From assembly GCA_016213675.1 (NCBI GenBank), contig JACQZW010000020.1, forward strand, positions 61,754 through 125,753: a DNA stretch of 64,000 bases. Reading direction: 5' to 3'. This DNA comes from Acidobacteriota bacterium (lineage in GTDB: Bacteria; Acidobacteriota; Thermoanaerobaculia; Thermoanaerobaculales; Thermoanaerobaculaceae). The position numbers and the translations under genes are program-made. Within the stretch, counting starts at the first letter, position 1. Each line of letters starts with the position of its first letter. The notes beneath the pieces were generated by a model that searched no databases, was not told where the DNA came from, and worked only from the letters and a program-made list of their open reading frames with translations. Of this stretch, positions 8,747 to 16,861 are shown in pieces.

Positions 8747-9781
8747 GTGCGGGTCGGGATCGACGGGAAGTGCCTGCTCCCGCCGCGCGCCGGCGTGGCC
8801 CGCTACCTCGAGGGCGTGCTCGGGGCGCTCGCCGCGAGCCCGCACCCGGACGCCACCATCGACGTCCTCGCGCCACCGCATCCGCGGCGCACGCTGCCGT
8901 GGGCGCTGTGGGACCTGCGGCAGGCGACGCGCCGGTACGACGTGATGCACTTCCCGTTCTACTACCCGCCGCCGTTCGCGCGCTGCCCCGTCACGGTCGC
9001 GATCCACGACGTGCTGGTGCTCGAGCACCCGGAGTGGTTCACGCCGCGGCATCTCAACACCCTGCGGGCGATGATCCCGTCCGGGGCGAGGCGGTCCGCG
9101 GCGGTGGTCACCGGGTCGAAGTGTGTTGCGGAGGCGATCGTCCGCGCCTGCAGGGTGCCGCGCGAGCGGATTCGGGTCATCTCCTACGGCCTGGATCATG
9201 GCCGGTTCGCGGTCCCGCCGCCGCCGGCGGTCGACGCCGTCCGCCGACGCCTCGAGCTCGAGCGCCCGTTCGTGCTCCAGCTCGGCGCGCTCGAGCCGCG
9301 GCGCGGCACCGACCTGGCGCTGGCGGCTGTGGGCTCGTTGCGCGCCGACCACCGCGACGTAGAGCTCGTCCTCGCCGGCGAGGCGCGGATGCGGATCCCT
9401 GCGCTGGAGGCGCCACCCCCCTGGGTCCGGCTCCTCGGTCGCGTCGCCGACGCCGACCTGCCCGCGCTCTACGCCGCCGCCGCCGCGGTGGTCGCGCCGT
9501 CGCGTGGCGAGGGGTTCGACTTCCCGGTCCTGGAGGCGCTCGCCTGCGGCGCGGCGGTGGTCGCCTCGGACCTCGCGGTCCACGTCGAGCACTTCGCGGA
9601 GGCCGTCGAGCTCTTCGCCAGCGGCGACGAGGCGGCGCTGGCGGGCGCGCTCGGTGCCGTGCTCGCCGGCTCGGCGCGGAACGCCGCCCTCCGCGCCGCC
9701 GGACCGCGCGTCGCCGCGCGCTTCACCTGGGAGGAGGCGGCACGCGCGCACATCGGGCTGTGGCGGGAGGTGGCGCGGTGA
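8747..9781 (+). CDS. Glycosyltransferase family 4 (GT-B fold)
   Basis: A 344-residue GT4 enzyme. I chose the GTG at 8747 because GGAGGG lies about 8 bases upstream and the product then begins VRVGIDGKCL, the normal start of this family. ATG at 8714 is in frame but would overlap the divergent gene's start codon. The N-domain runs to about residue 165. The donor domain has LQLGALEPRRGTDLALAAV and PSRGEGFDFPVLEALACGAA (about 251-270), the E-x7-E motif. It overlaps the next gene as GTGA and belongs to the rightward glycan operon. Donor and acceptor are unknown. Confidence 0.83.
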   Translation: MRVGIDGKCLLPPRAGVARYLEGVLGALAASPHPDATIDVLAPPHPRRTLPWALWDLRQATRRYDVMHFPFYYPPPFARCPVTVAIHDVLVLEHPEWFTPRHLNTLRAMIPSGARRSAAVVTGSKCVAEAIVRACRVPRERIRVISYGLDHGRFAVPPPPAVDAVRRRLELERPFVLQLGALEPRRGTDLALAAVGSLRADHRDVELVLAGEARMRIPALEAPPPWVRLLGRVADADLPALYAAAAAVVAPSRGEGFDFPVLEALACGAAVVASDLAVHVEHFAEAVELFASGDEAALAGALGAVLAGSARNAALRAAGPRVAARFTWEEAARAHIGLWREVAR

Positions 9782-10719
9782 GGGCGGCCGCCGTGGTCGT
9801 CAACTTCAACGGCGGTCGCGACCTCGAGCAATGCCTGGCGGCGCTCGGCGCGCAGACCGAGCGGGTCGACGTCGTGCTCGTCGACTGCGCCTCGACGGAC
9901 GGCAGCCGCGCCCTCGCCGAGCGGCCCCCGGCGGGGGTCGTCGGCGTGCCGCTGGCCGACAACCGGGGCTACGCGGGCGGCTGCAACGCCGGCCTGGCCG
10001 CCGCCGGCGACGCCGAGGTCGTCGGCTTCTTCAACCCCGACTGCTTCCCCCGGCCGGACCTGTTCGCCGTGGCGCTGCGCCGGCTGGCCGGGGACGCCAC
10101 GGTGGGCGGGGTCGCGCCGCGGCTCGAGCGCGACGACGGCGTCACCCTCGACTCGTGCGGCCAGGTGCTGTCGCCGTGGCTCCTCATGGTGCGCGACCGC
10201 GGCTACGGCGAGCCGGCCACCGGCGCATACCCGGAGGCAGACCGGGTGCTCGCCGCGTGCGGGGCGGGGATGGTCTACCGCCGCGCCGCGCTCGAGTCCG
10301 TCGCGGTGGACGGTGAGGTGTTCCCGTCGGAGTACTTCGCGTTCTGGGAGGACCTCGACCTCGGCTGGCGGGTCGGCAACGCGGGCTGGCGGGTGGTCTA
10401 CGAGCCGGCCGCGGTCGCCGTCCATCGCCGCGGCACGACGGCAGCTCCCGGGCGCGGCCGCCTGATCTTCCGCCGGTCGCCCCGGCTCGCCGCCGGGATC
10501 GTGGTCAACCGCTGGGCGACCCTGCTGCGCAACCTCCACGTGGTTGATTTCCTTCGGCGGCTGCCCGTACTGTTGCTGGCGGACACCGCGATGACGATGA
10601 CCCTGCTCGCCCGTCGGCCCGCCGTCGCCCCCGCGCTCCTGCGCGCGCTGCCCCGCCTGCGCCTGGCCCGGCGGCAGCGCCGGGTCCTCCCCCGGCGCCG
10701 GCTTCGGGAGCTCGGATGA
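9778..10719 (+). CDS. Glycosyltransferase family 2 (GT-A fold, rhamnosyl/mannosyl type)
   Basis: A 313-residue GT2 enzyme starting at GTG 9778, overlapping the upstream stop as GTGA. The N-terminus VVVNFNGGRDLEQCL and LVDCASTDGS form the nucleotide-binding strand. GFFNPDC near residue 85-91 fills the DXD (metal/UDP) position, as NPD in this subfamily. FWEDLDLGWRV near 186-196 is the acceptor-side ED motif typical of rhamnosyltransferase-like GT2 proteins. A hydrophobic C-terminal segment (about 245-285) may anchor it to the membrane. It overlaps the next gene by four bases. The likely role is adding a sugar to the lipid-linked repeat unit. Confidence 0.85.
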   Translation: MRAAAVVVNFNGGRDLEQCLAALGAQTERVDVVLVDCASTDGSRALAERPPAGVVGVPLADNRGYAGGCNAGLAAAGDAEVVGFFNPDCFPRPDLFAVALRRLAGDATVGGVAPRLERDDGVTLDSCGQVLSPWLLMVRDRGYGEPATGAYPEADRVLAACGAGMVYRRAALESVAVDGEVFPSEYFAFWEDLDLGWRVGNAGWRVVYEPAAVAVHRRGTTAAPGRGRLIFRRSPRLAAGIVVNRWATLLRNLHVVDFLRRLPVLLLADTAMTMTLLARRPAVAPALLRALPRLRLARRQRRVLPRRRLRELG

Positions 10720-11729
10720 GCGTGCTGCTCCTTCCCTTCGTCTTCGTGCTGGCGCTGCTCCTCGGCATCTACTTCACGCCGGTGGCGCGCCAGGCCGCCC
10801 TGCGCTTCGGGATCGTCGATCGCCCCGACGGCCTGCTGAAGAACCACCGCGAGGCGGTGCCCTACCTCGGGGGCCTGGCGGTGTTCCTCGCCTACCTCGT
10901 GGCCCTCGGCCTCGCGCTGCCGTTCGACAACCTCCTGCTCGGGCTGCTGCTCGCCGGGACGCACACGCTGCTGGTCGGCCTGATCGACGACTTCGGGGTC
11001 CTCACGCCCCTGGCCAAGCTCACCGGACAGGGCGTCGCGGTGTTCGTGCTGCTGCGCTCGGGGGCGGTCATCGAGCTCGTCGAGGTCCCGCCGGCGCTGC
11101 GCTGGCCGCTCGCCGCGGCCTGGCTGCTCGGTGTGTGCAACGCGTTCAACCTGCTCGACATCCTCGACGGCCTGGCGGCCGGCGTGGGGGCGCTGGCGGC
11201 GGTCGCGCTGGGCGTCGTGGCGGTCGCCACCGGCAGCCTGCCGGAGGCCGCCGCCGCCTTCGCCCTGGCCGGGGCCTTGGCCGGCTTCCTGGTCTTCAAC
11301 TTTCACCCCGCCCGCATCTACCTCGGCGATGCGGGCTCCCTGACCATCGGCATCACGTTGGGCGCGCTCGCCCTCGCCCTGCCCTGGACGGACGTCAGCC
11401 CCGCCGGCTTCCTCGCGCCGCTGGCGATCCTCGTCGTGCCGCTGGCCGACACCGCGTACGTCTCGGTCCTCCGCGCCCGGGCCGGCCGGCCGTTCTGGCA
11501 CGGGTCGCCCGACCACTTCCCGCTCCGCCTGCGCCGCCGGCTCGGCGGCGACGTGCGGCGGACGGCGCTGATCTGCTACCTGATCACGGCCGTCGGCAGC
11601 GCGATCGGCATCGGGTCCGCGAGCCTGTGGTCGTGGCCGGTCGCGCTGTGGGCGCTCGGCGGCTTCGCCGTGGTGATGCTCGCCCTCCTCGCCGTCCTGG
11701 CGACCGTCGACATGGACGCGCCGGGGTGA
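10716..11729 (+). CDS. WecA/MraY-type polyprenyl-phosphate sugar-1-phosphate transferase
   Basis: A 337-residue integral membrane enzyme of the glycosyltransferase 4/MraY superfamily, which starts glycan assembly by moving a HexNAc-1-phosphate from UDP-sugar to undecaprenyl phosphate. Visible motifs are LIDDFG (residues 89-94; catalytic Asp pair), NAFNLLDILDG (142-152; substrate-binding Asn and Asp), FNFHPARIYLGDAGS (nucleotide-binding loop) and HGSPDHFPLRL. The last replaces the fully histidine-rich loop of WecA, so the sugar specificity may differ. About ten hydrophobic helices span the protein, and its length fits WecA/TagO. It is probably the initiating enzyme for the surrounding operon, and overlaps the next gene as GTGA. 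Confidence 0.87.
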   Translation: MSVLLLPFVFVLALLLGIYFTPVARQAALRFGIVDRPDGLLKNHREAVPYLGGLAVFLAYLVALGLALPFDNLLLGLLLAGTHTLLVGLIDDFGVLTPLAKLTGQGVAVFVLLRSGAVIELVEVPPALRWPLAAAWLLGVCNAFNLLDILDGLAAGVGALAAVALGVVAVATGSLPEAAAAFALAGALAGFLVFNFHPARIYLGDAGSLTIGITLGALALALPWTDVSPAGFLAPLAILVVPLADTAYVSVLRARAGRPFWHGSPDHFPLRLRRRLGGDVRRTALICYLITAVGSAIGIGSASLWSWPVALWALGGFAVVMLALLAVLATVDMDAPG

Positions 11730-13015
11730 GCCGGGTCGTCGTGCTCGGCGCCGGGTTGACCGGCCTGTCGGCCGCCTGGCACGCCGCGAGAGACGGAGTG
11801 GTCGCAACGGTTCTCGAGCGGGACGACGAGGCCGGCGGGGCCTGCCGCACCCTGTCGCGCGAGGCGTACCGCTTCGACCTCACCGGGCACCTGCTCCATC
11901 TCGCCCGCGACGAGAGCCGGGCCTTGCTGCGCCGGCTCGGCCTCGGCGGCGCGTTCCGCCGCCACCGCCGGCGGGCAGGCATCGCCCTCGCCGGCACGGT
12001 GACGCCGTACCCGATCCAGATCCACACCCACCGCCTGCCCCCGGAGATCCGGCGCGACTGCGTGCTCGGCTTCGTCGAGGCGTGGGCGCGCGGCGACGAG
12101 AGCGAGGCCGCGTCGTTCGCCGACTGGGTGCGGCAGCGGTTCGGCGAGGGGTTCGCGCGGCACTTCTTCTTCCCCTACAACGCCAAGCTGTTCTGCGCCG
12201 CTCCCGACGAGCTGACCGCCGACTGGGTGGGCCGCTACGTGCCGAGGCCGGGGCTCGCCGACGTCGTCGACGGCGCCTTCGGCCTGTACCGCGCCCCGGT
12301 CGGCTACAACGCGACGTTCCTCTACCCGCGGGCGGGCGGCATCCGGATGCTGCCGGACGCCCTCGCGGCCGGCGTCCCGGGGCTCCGGCTCGGCACCGCG
12401 GTGACCGCCGTCTCGCTCGCCGGTCGGGAGGTGGAGCTCGAGGGCGGCGAGCGGCTGCCGTTCGACGTGCTCGTCGCCACCGCGCCGCTCACCCACCTGG
12501 CGGCGCTCGCCGTCGACCTCCCGGCGTCGGCCCGGGATGCTGCGGCGCGGTTGCGCGGGGTGGCGGTGGTCAACATCAACCTTGGCGTGCGCGGCCCGGC
12601 GCCGCGTCGCGAGCACTGGCTGTACGTCCCCGAGCCGCGCTTCCCGTTCTACCGGGTCGGGCTGCCGTCGAACCACGGCGCAATGGCGCCGCCCGGCTGC
12701 CACACGTTGTCCGTCGAGGTGAGCGTGCCTGCCGGGCGGCCGGCGCCGGCGGACCTGCTGGCGCGCTGCCTGACCGGCCTCGAGGAGCTCGACCTGCTTG
12801 CCGACCGCGGCGCCGTCGAGGTCGTCGCCGAGGCCCGCATCGACCCGGCCTACGCCGTCTTCGACGCCGCCCGCCCGGGAGCCGTCGCCGCCCTGCGCGA
12901 CGCGTTCGGCGCCGCCGGCGTGGTCCTGGCCGGCCGGTGGGCGGAGTGGAAGTACTCGACGATGGAGGACGCGCTGTGGGACGGCGCCGGAGCGGCCCGT
13001 CAGGCCACGCCATGA
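11726..13015 (+). CDS. FAD-dependent amine-oxidase-like oxidoreductase
   Basis: A 429-residue flavoprotein starting at GTG 11726, overlapping the upstream stop. The first residues give the dinucleotide-binding fold G8-A-G10-L-T-G13, with Glu30 at the end of the second strand, then GGACRTL typical of protoporphyrinogen-oxidase and UDP-galactopyranose-mutase relatives. The C-terminal WAEWKYSTMEDALWDGAGAA closes the FAD site. In polysaccharide loci this group often accompanies glycosyltransferases, where a UDP-galactopyranose-mutase-like reaction is one possibility. Protoporphyrinogen oxidation is unlikely because no haem gene is near. The exact substrate cannot be deduced. Confidence 0.72.
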   Translation: MSRVVVLGAGLTGLSAAWHAARDGVVATVLERDDEAGGACRTLSREAYRFDLTGHLLHLARDESRALLRRLGLGGAFRRHRRRAGIALAGTVTPYPIQIHTHRLPPEIRRDCVLGFVEAWARGDESEAASFADWVRQRFGEGFARHFFFPYNAKLFCAAPDELTADWVGRYVPRPGLADVVDGAFGLYRAPVGYNATFLYPRAGGIRMLPDALAAGVPGLRLGTAVTAVSLAGREVELEGGERLPFDVLVATAPLTHLAALAVDLPASARDAAARLRGVAVVNINLGVRGPAPRREHWLYVPEPRFPFYRVGLPSNHGAMAPPGCHTLSVEVSVPAGRPAPADLLARCLTGLEELDLLADRGAVEVVAEARIDPAYAVFDAARPGAVAALRDAFGAAGVVLAGRWAEWKYSTMEDALWDGAGAARQATP

Positions 13016-14286
13016 GGTCCCGAGTCCCGGGTCCCGAGTCCCGAGTCCCGGGTCCCGAGTCCCGGGTCCGCGTGCTGCACGCGATCACCATGCTCGAGCT
13101 CGGCGGGGCGCAGCGCAACACCCTCGACACCGTCACCCGGCTCGACCGCGGCCGCTTCGCCGCCGCCCTCGCCTGCGCCGACCGCGGCGAGCTGTTCGCC
13201 GAGGCCGAGACGCTGCCCGACGTCGCGTTCTTTCCGCTCCGCCACCTCCGCCGCGAGGTCCGGCCGCTCGCGGATCTCGCGGCCTTGGCCGAGCTCCGGC
13301 GGGCGATCCGCGCGTTCCGCCCCGACGTCGTCCACACCCACTCGTCCAAGGCCGGCATCCTCGGCCGCGCCGCGGCGCACCGCGAGCACATCGGCGTCGT
13401 GGTCCATTCGATCCACGGGTTCGGCTTCGGGCCCCACCAGCGGGCGCCGGTCCGCGCCCTCTTCCTCGCCGCCGAGCGGATCGCTGCCCGCTGGACGACG
13501 CACTTCATCGCGGTGTCCGCGGAGAACCTCGCCGAGGGCGTCCGACTCGGCCTGTTCCCCCGCGAGCGGGCGACGGTGATCCGCTCGGGGATCGACCTCG
13601 CGGCCTTCCGTGGCGCCGCCGGCGGCGCCACGGTCCGTGCCGAGCTCGGCGTGCCGCCCGACGCCCCGCTCGTCGTCCAGGTCGCCTGCTTCAAGGCGCA
13701 GAAGGCGCCGGAGCGGTTCGTCGCGCTCGCCGCCCGCCTGGCGCCGCGCTTCCCCGCCGCGCACTTCCTCCTCCTCGGCGACGGCGCCCTGCGGGGGCCG
13801 CTCGAGGCGGCCCGCGCCGCCGCCTCGCTGACCGGGCGGCTGCACCTGCCGGGCTGGCGCCGGGACGTGCCGGCCGTGCTCGCCGCGGCGACCGTGGTCA
13901 CCTTGACCTCGCGCTTCGAGGGGCTGCCGCGGGCGCTCGTCGAGGCGCGCGCGGTCGGCCGTCCGGTGGTGGCGATGGCGGTGGACGGCGTCGTCGAGGC
14001 GGTGCGCGACGGGGTCGACGGCTTCCTCGTCCCCGAGGGCGATGTCGAGGCGATGGCCGCGCGGGTCGGCGAGCTGCTCGCCGACGAGGCGCTGCGCCGT
14101 CGCTTCGCCGCCCGCGCCGGCGACGGCCTCGACGAGTTCGACCGCGACGTCATGGTCCGCCGGCAGGAGGAGCTCTACCTCTCCCTCGTCCGCCAGGCCT
14201 GCGGCGCCGAGGGCGGAGCCCGTACCCCTTCCTCCGGACCCGGGACCCGGGACCCGGGACCCGGGACCGGGCGGGGGGCCGGCTGA
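13012..14286 (+). CDS. Glycosyltransferase family 4 with heptanucleotide-repeat ends (possibly phase variable)
   Basis: A 424-residue GT4 enzyme. ATG 13012 overlaps the previous stop as ATGA. Residues 3-19 (RSRVPGPE-type, seven-residue period) are encoded by seven tandem copies of the heptamer GTCCCGR. The native family start would be near VRVLHAITMLELGGAQ, so the leader is repeat-derived. The body is standard: VHTHSSKAGILGR, an acceptor domain, VQVACFKAQKAPERFV opening the donor domain, and TSRFEGLPRALVEARAVGRP as the E-x7-E motif. The last ~20 residues (SGPGTRDPGPGTGRG) come from a second heptamer tract. Heptamers are not a multiple of three, so loss or gain of one unit would shift the frame. 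Confidence 0.84.
   Translation: MRSRVPGPESRVPGPESRVRVLHAITMLELGGAQRNTLDTVTRLDRGRFAAALACADRGELFAEAETLPDVAFFPLRHLRREVRPLADLAALAELRRAIRAFRPDVVHTHSSKAGILGRAAAHREHIGVVVHSIHGFGFGPHQRAPVRALFLAAERIAARWTTHFIAVSAENLAEGVRLGLFPRERATVIRSGIDLAAFRGAAGGATVRAELGVPPDAPLVVQVACFKAQKAPERFVALAARLAPRFPAAHFLLLGDGALRGPLEAARAAASLTGRLHLPGWRRDVPAVLAAATVVTLTSRFEGLPRALVEARAVGRPVVAMAVDGVVEAVRDGVDGFLVPEGDVEAMAARVGELLADEALRRRFAARAGDGLDEFDRDVMVRRQEELYLSLVRQACGAEGGARTPSSGPGTRDPGPGTGRGAG
13017..13065 (+). repeat. Heptanucleotide tandem repeat (GTCCCGR)x7 inside glycosyltransferase 5' end
   Basis: Seven consecutive complete copies of GTCCCGA or GTCCCGG, plus a partial eighth (GTCCG), begin five bases after the ATG of the glycosyltransferase. 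The tract is in frame in this assembly. The same heptamer, alone or inverted, occurs between other genes of the window (39097-39110 and 59786-59803). Confidence 0.95.
14236..14270 (+). repeat. Heptanucleotide tandem repeat (GGACCCG)x4 inside glycosyltransferase 3' end
   Basis: Four complete copies of GGACCCG and a partial fifth. This is the reverse complement of the heptamer at the 5' end of the same gene, so the reading frame is bracketed by inverted copies of one repeat family. The tract ends 16 bases before the stop codon and the prepilin peptidase start. Confidence 0.92.
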
Positions 14287-15218
14287 TGGGCGGGGGCCTC
14301 GTGCCGGACGTCTTCGTCCTCGCCGTGGTCGCGGCCTACGGGCTCGTCTTCGGCTCGTTCCTCAACGTCGTGGTCTACCGCCTGCCGATCATGCTCGCCT
14401 GGCGCGACCGCCGGGCGCTGCTCGCCGCCCTGCGGCGGCGGACGCCCGCCAGGCCGCCGCTGCCACGGCGTCGATTGTCGGCGACGGAACGCGGCGCCAA
14501 GCCGGCGGGCGTGGAGCTGCGACGGTTGGCCGGGCCGGTGACGCTGGCGGCACCGCGGTCGCACTGCCCGGCCTGCGGGGCGCTGGTGCGCTGGTTCGAC
14601 AACGTCCCGGTGCTCTCGTTCGTCCTCCTCGGCGGCCGCTGCCGGCAGTGCCGGGCGGCGATCTCGCCGCGCTACCCGTTGGTCGAGCTCGCGACGGCCG
14701 GGCTCGTGGTCGGCGTCGCGGCGCGCTTCGGCCTCACCCGGCCGGCGGTCGCCGCCGCCGTCCTCGCCATGCTCCTGGTGCCGCTCGCCCTCATCGACCT
14801 CGAGCACCGGCTGCTCCCCGACGTGCTCACCCTGCCCGGCCTCGCGGCCGGCCTCGTCCTCGCCGCCTGGGGCGGCCTGGTCCCGCTCCGCGACGCGCTG
14901 ATCGGCGCGGCGGTCGGCGCGGCCATCCCCTGGGTCGTGATGACGGTGTACCGGATCGTCCGCGGCGTCGAGGGGATGGGCCAAGGTGACGTGAAGCTGC
15001 TCGCGATGATCGGCGCCTTCCTCGGCTGGCGTGGCGTCCTCCTCACCCTCGTCCTCGGTGCGGGCGCCGGCGCCGTGCTCGGCGTGGTGCTGATCGCGAG
15101 CGGCCGGGGGCGGCGCGACACCGAGCTGCCGTTCGGCACCTTCCTCGCCGGCGGCGCCCTGGTCGTGCTGTTCTGCGGCGATGCCCTGACGCGCCTGCTC
15201 GGCTGGAGGCTGCCGTGA
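14286..15218 (+). CDS. pilD: Prepilin peptidase / N-methyltransferase (A24)
   Basis: A 310-residue bifunctional membrane aspartyl peptidase that cleaves type IV prepilins or pseudopilins after their leader Gly and methylates the new N-terminus. The N-terminal domain carries the zinc-binding pairs CPAC (C94, C97) and CRQC (C119, C122) needed for the methyltransferase part. The catalytic aspartates are visible in LIDLEHRLLPD (D171) and GQGDVKL (D235, the G-x-G-D motif). There are about eight membrane helices. A loop of ~45 residues before the first Cys pair is longer than usual. Its ATG shares one base with the upstream stop, and a sensor kinase and response regulator follow directly. Confidence 0.93.
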   Translation: MGGGLVPDVFVLAVVAAYGLVFGSFLNVVVYRLPIMLAWRDRRALLAALRRRTPARPPLPRRRLSATERGAKPAGVELRRLAGPVTLAAPRSHCPACGALVRWFDNVPVLSFVLLGGRCRQCRAAISPRYPLVELATAGLVVGVAARFGLTRPAVAAAVLAMLLVPLALIDLEHRLLPDVLTLPGLAAGLVLAAWGGLVPLRDALIGAAVGAAIPWVVMTVYRIVRGVEGMGQGDVKLLAMIGAFLGWRGVLLTLVLGAGAGAVLGVVLIASGRGRRDTELPFGTFLAGGALVVLFCGDALTRLLGWRLP

Positions 15219-16861
15219 GCACCGCGCTGCCGTCCCGCCGGTTCCGCGAGGCGCAGCTCCTCATCGTCGCGGCGCTCGGCCTGCTGTTCGCGATGGTCGT
15301 CGTCGAGATGCAGGGGATGCTCCAGCTCGCCCGCGCCGCCGAGGACGAGGCGCGCCGCGCCGCCTCGTCCGCGGCCGCCTTGGTCGGCTCGCGGCTGTCG
15401 GTGGAGGAGGGCCTGACGTTCGCGGCGCCCCCGCGCGAGGGCCTCGGCGTCGCGCTCGTCGCCGGCGACCGCGTCGTGCACCGCGCCGGCCAGGCCGGGC
15501 CGGAGAGCCCGGCGTGGTGGCCGTGGGCGTCGCAGGAGGCGTGGGAGCGATCCGGCCGCGCGGTGGCCGGACCGGTGCGGCTCGGTCCGGGTCAGGCCAT
15601 GGTCGCCTACCAGCCGCTCGCCGACGGGCGGGTGGCGCGGGTCACCGTCCAGCTCGCCTCGGCGCGTCTGCTCGGCCGCTGGCGCTGGCTCGGCGCCGGG
15701 CTCGCCCTGTTCGTTGCCGGCGGCGGCGGGATCCTCGCCCTCCTCCTCATCGGCCGCGTCCTGGCCCCGTACCGGGACCTGCTCACCGAGGCGCGCCGGG
15801 TCACCGCGGGGCCGGAGGGGAAGTCCGAGGACCGCTTCCTCGTGGACACCTTCCGCAACACGGTCCAGCGGCTCGAGCGCTCGGAGACCGCACTCCGCCA
15901 GCGCGTCGACGAGCTGGCGATCCTCGCCGACGTCCTCGCCCGCGAGTCCGCCGCCGGCGTCGTGATCACCGACGCGGCGGGAGCGGTGCGGGCGGCCAAC
16001 TCCTCCGCCGGCGCGCTGCTCGGCGAGGACCTCCGGGTCGGCGGGCCGGCCCCGGCGGCGCTGGCCGGCTCCGAGGGTCGGCTCTCGCTCGGCGAGCGGA
16101 TCGTCGAGGTCCGCCGCTTCCCGCTGCTGTCGGCGGAGGGGGCGGGCCAGGGCGAGGTGGTCTTCCTGGCCGACACCACCCGGGAGGACGCCCTCGAGCG
16201 CGCGCTCGCCGAGCGCGAGCAGATGGCGACGATCGGCGAGCTGGCTGCCGGCATGGCCCACGAGCTGCGCAACGCGCTGTCGACGGTCAAGGGGTACGTC
16301 CGGTTGCTGCCGGTCGCCGCCACCGCCGAGCGCGACCGTTACCTCGCGGCCATCGACGAAGAGACCGCCTCCCTGGCCGAGGTGCTCGACCGCTTCCTCC
16401 GCTTCGCCCAGCCGCTCCAGCTCCGCCGCGAGACCGTCGACATGCGGGCGCTCACCGAGGAGCTGGCCGAGAAGATCCGCCGCGCCTTTCCCGCTGTCGA
16501 TCTCCAGGTCGCCGGCGAGAGCGTCGCCGTGGCGGGGGACCGGCTGGCACTCTCGGTGGTCGTCGAGAACCTGCTGCGGAACGCCGCCGAGGCGGCCGGG
16601 AGCGGCGGCGAGGTGCGTGCGCGGGTCGACGCGGGCCCCGCCGTGGTTCGGCTCACCGTCGAGGACAGCGGCCGCGGGGTCGCGGAGGAGGTGCGCGCCC
16701 GGCTCTTCGCCCCGTTCGCCTCGACGAAGCCCTCGGGCGGGCTCGGCCTCGCCCTGGCGCGACGCTTCGCCCGCCTCCACGGGGGCGACGTCGAGCACGA
16801 GCCGCGGACCGGCGGGGGCGCGCGCTTCGTCTTCCGCCTGCCGAGGGAGGTGGCGCCGTGA
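15215..16861 (+). CDS. Membrane sensor histidine kinase with PAS-like domain
   Basis: A 548-residue two-component kinase, GTG start overlapping the pilD stop. A helix at about residues 12-32 and another at about 163-188 frame a ~130-residue periplasmic sensor. A PAS-like cytoplasmic domain lies at roughly 245-335 (VITDAAGAVRAANSSAGALL). The dimerisation domain has AAGMAHELRNALSTVKGYVR with phosphorylatable His349. The ATPase domain shows NLLRNAAEAA (N box), EDSGRGV (G1) and SGGLGLALARRFARLHGG (G2). The domain set is like PilS/NtrB-type kinases. It partners with the overlapping NtrC-type regulator. Position next to pilD suggests pilus or secretion control, which is inference. Confidence 0.88.
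   Translation: MSTALPSRRFREAQLLIVAALGLLFAMVVVEMQGMLQLARAAEDEARRAASSAAALVGSRLSVEEGLTFAAPPREGLGVALVAGDRVVHRAGQAGPESPAWWPWASQEAWERSGRAVAGPVRLGPGQAMVAYQPLADGRVARVTVQLASARLLGRWRWLGAGLALFVAGGGGILALLLIGRVLAPYRDLLTEARRVTAGPEGKSEDRFLVDTFRNTVQRLERSETALRQRVDELAILADVLARESAAGVVITDAAGAVRAANSSAGALLGEDLRVGGPAPAALAGSEGRLSLGERIVEVRRFPLLSAEGAGQGEVVFLADTTREDALERALAEREQMATIGELAAGMAHELRNALSTVKGYVRLLPVAATAERDRYLAAIDEETASLAEVLDRFLRFAQPLQLRRETVDMRALTEELAEKIRRAFPAVDLQVAGESVAVAGDRLALSVVVENLLRNAAEAAGSGGEVRARVDAGPAVVRLTVEDSGRGVAEEVRARLFAPFASTKPSGGLGLALARRFARLHGGDVEHEPRTGGGARFVFRLPREVAP

Noticed and set aside
5210..9751. A 1513-residue open frame on the minus strand
   Set aside because: It is antisense to the membrane/synthase fusion and to glycosyltransferase genes with clear motifs, has repetitive Arg/Gly/Pro composition and no family features. 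It arises from the scarcity of stop codons in GC-rich DNA.
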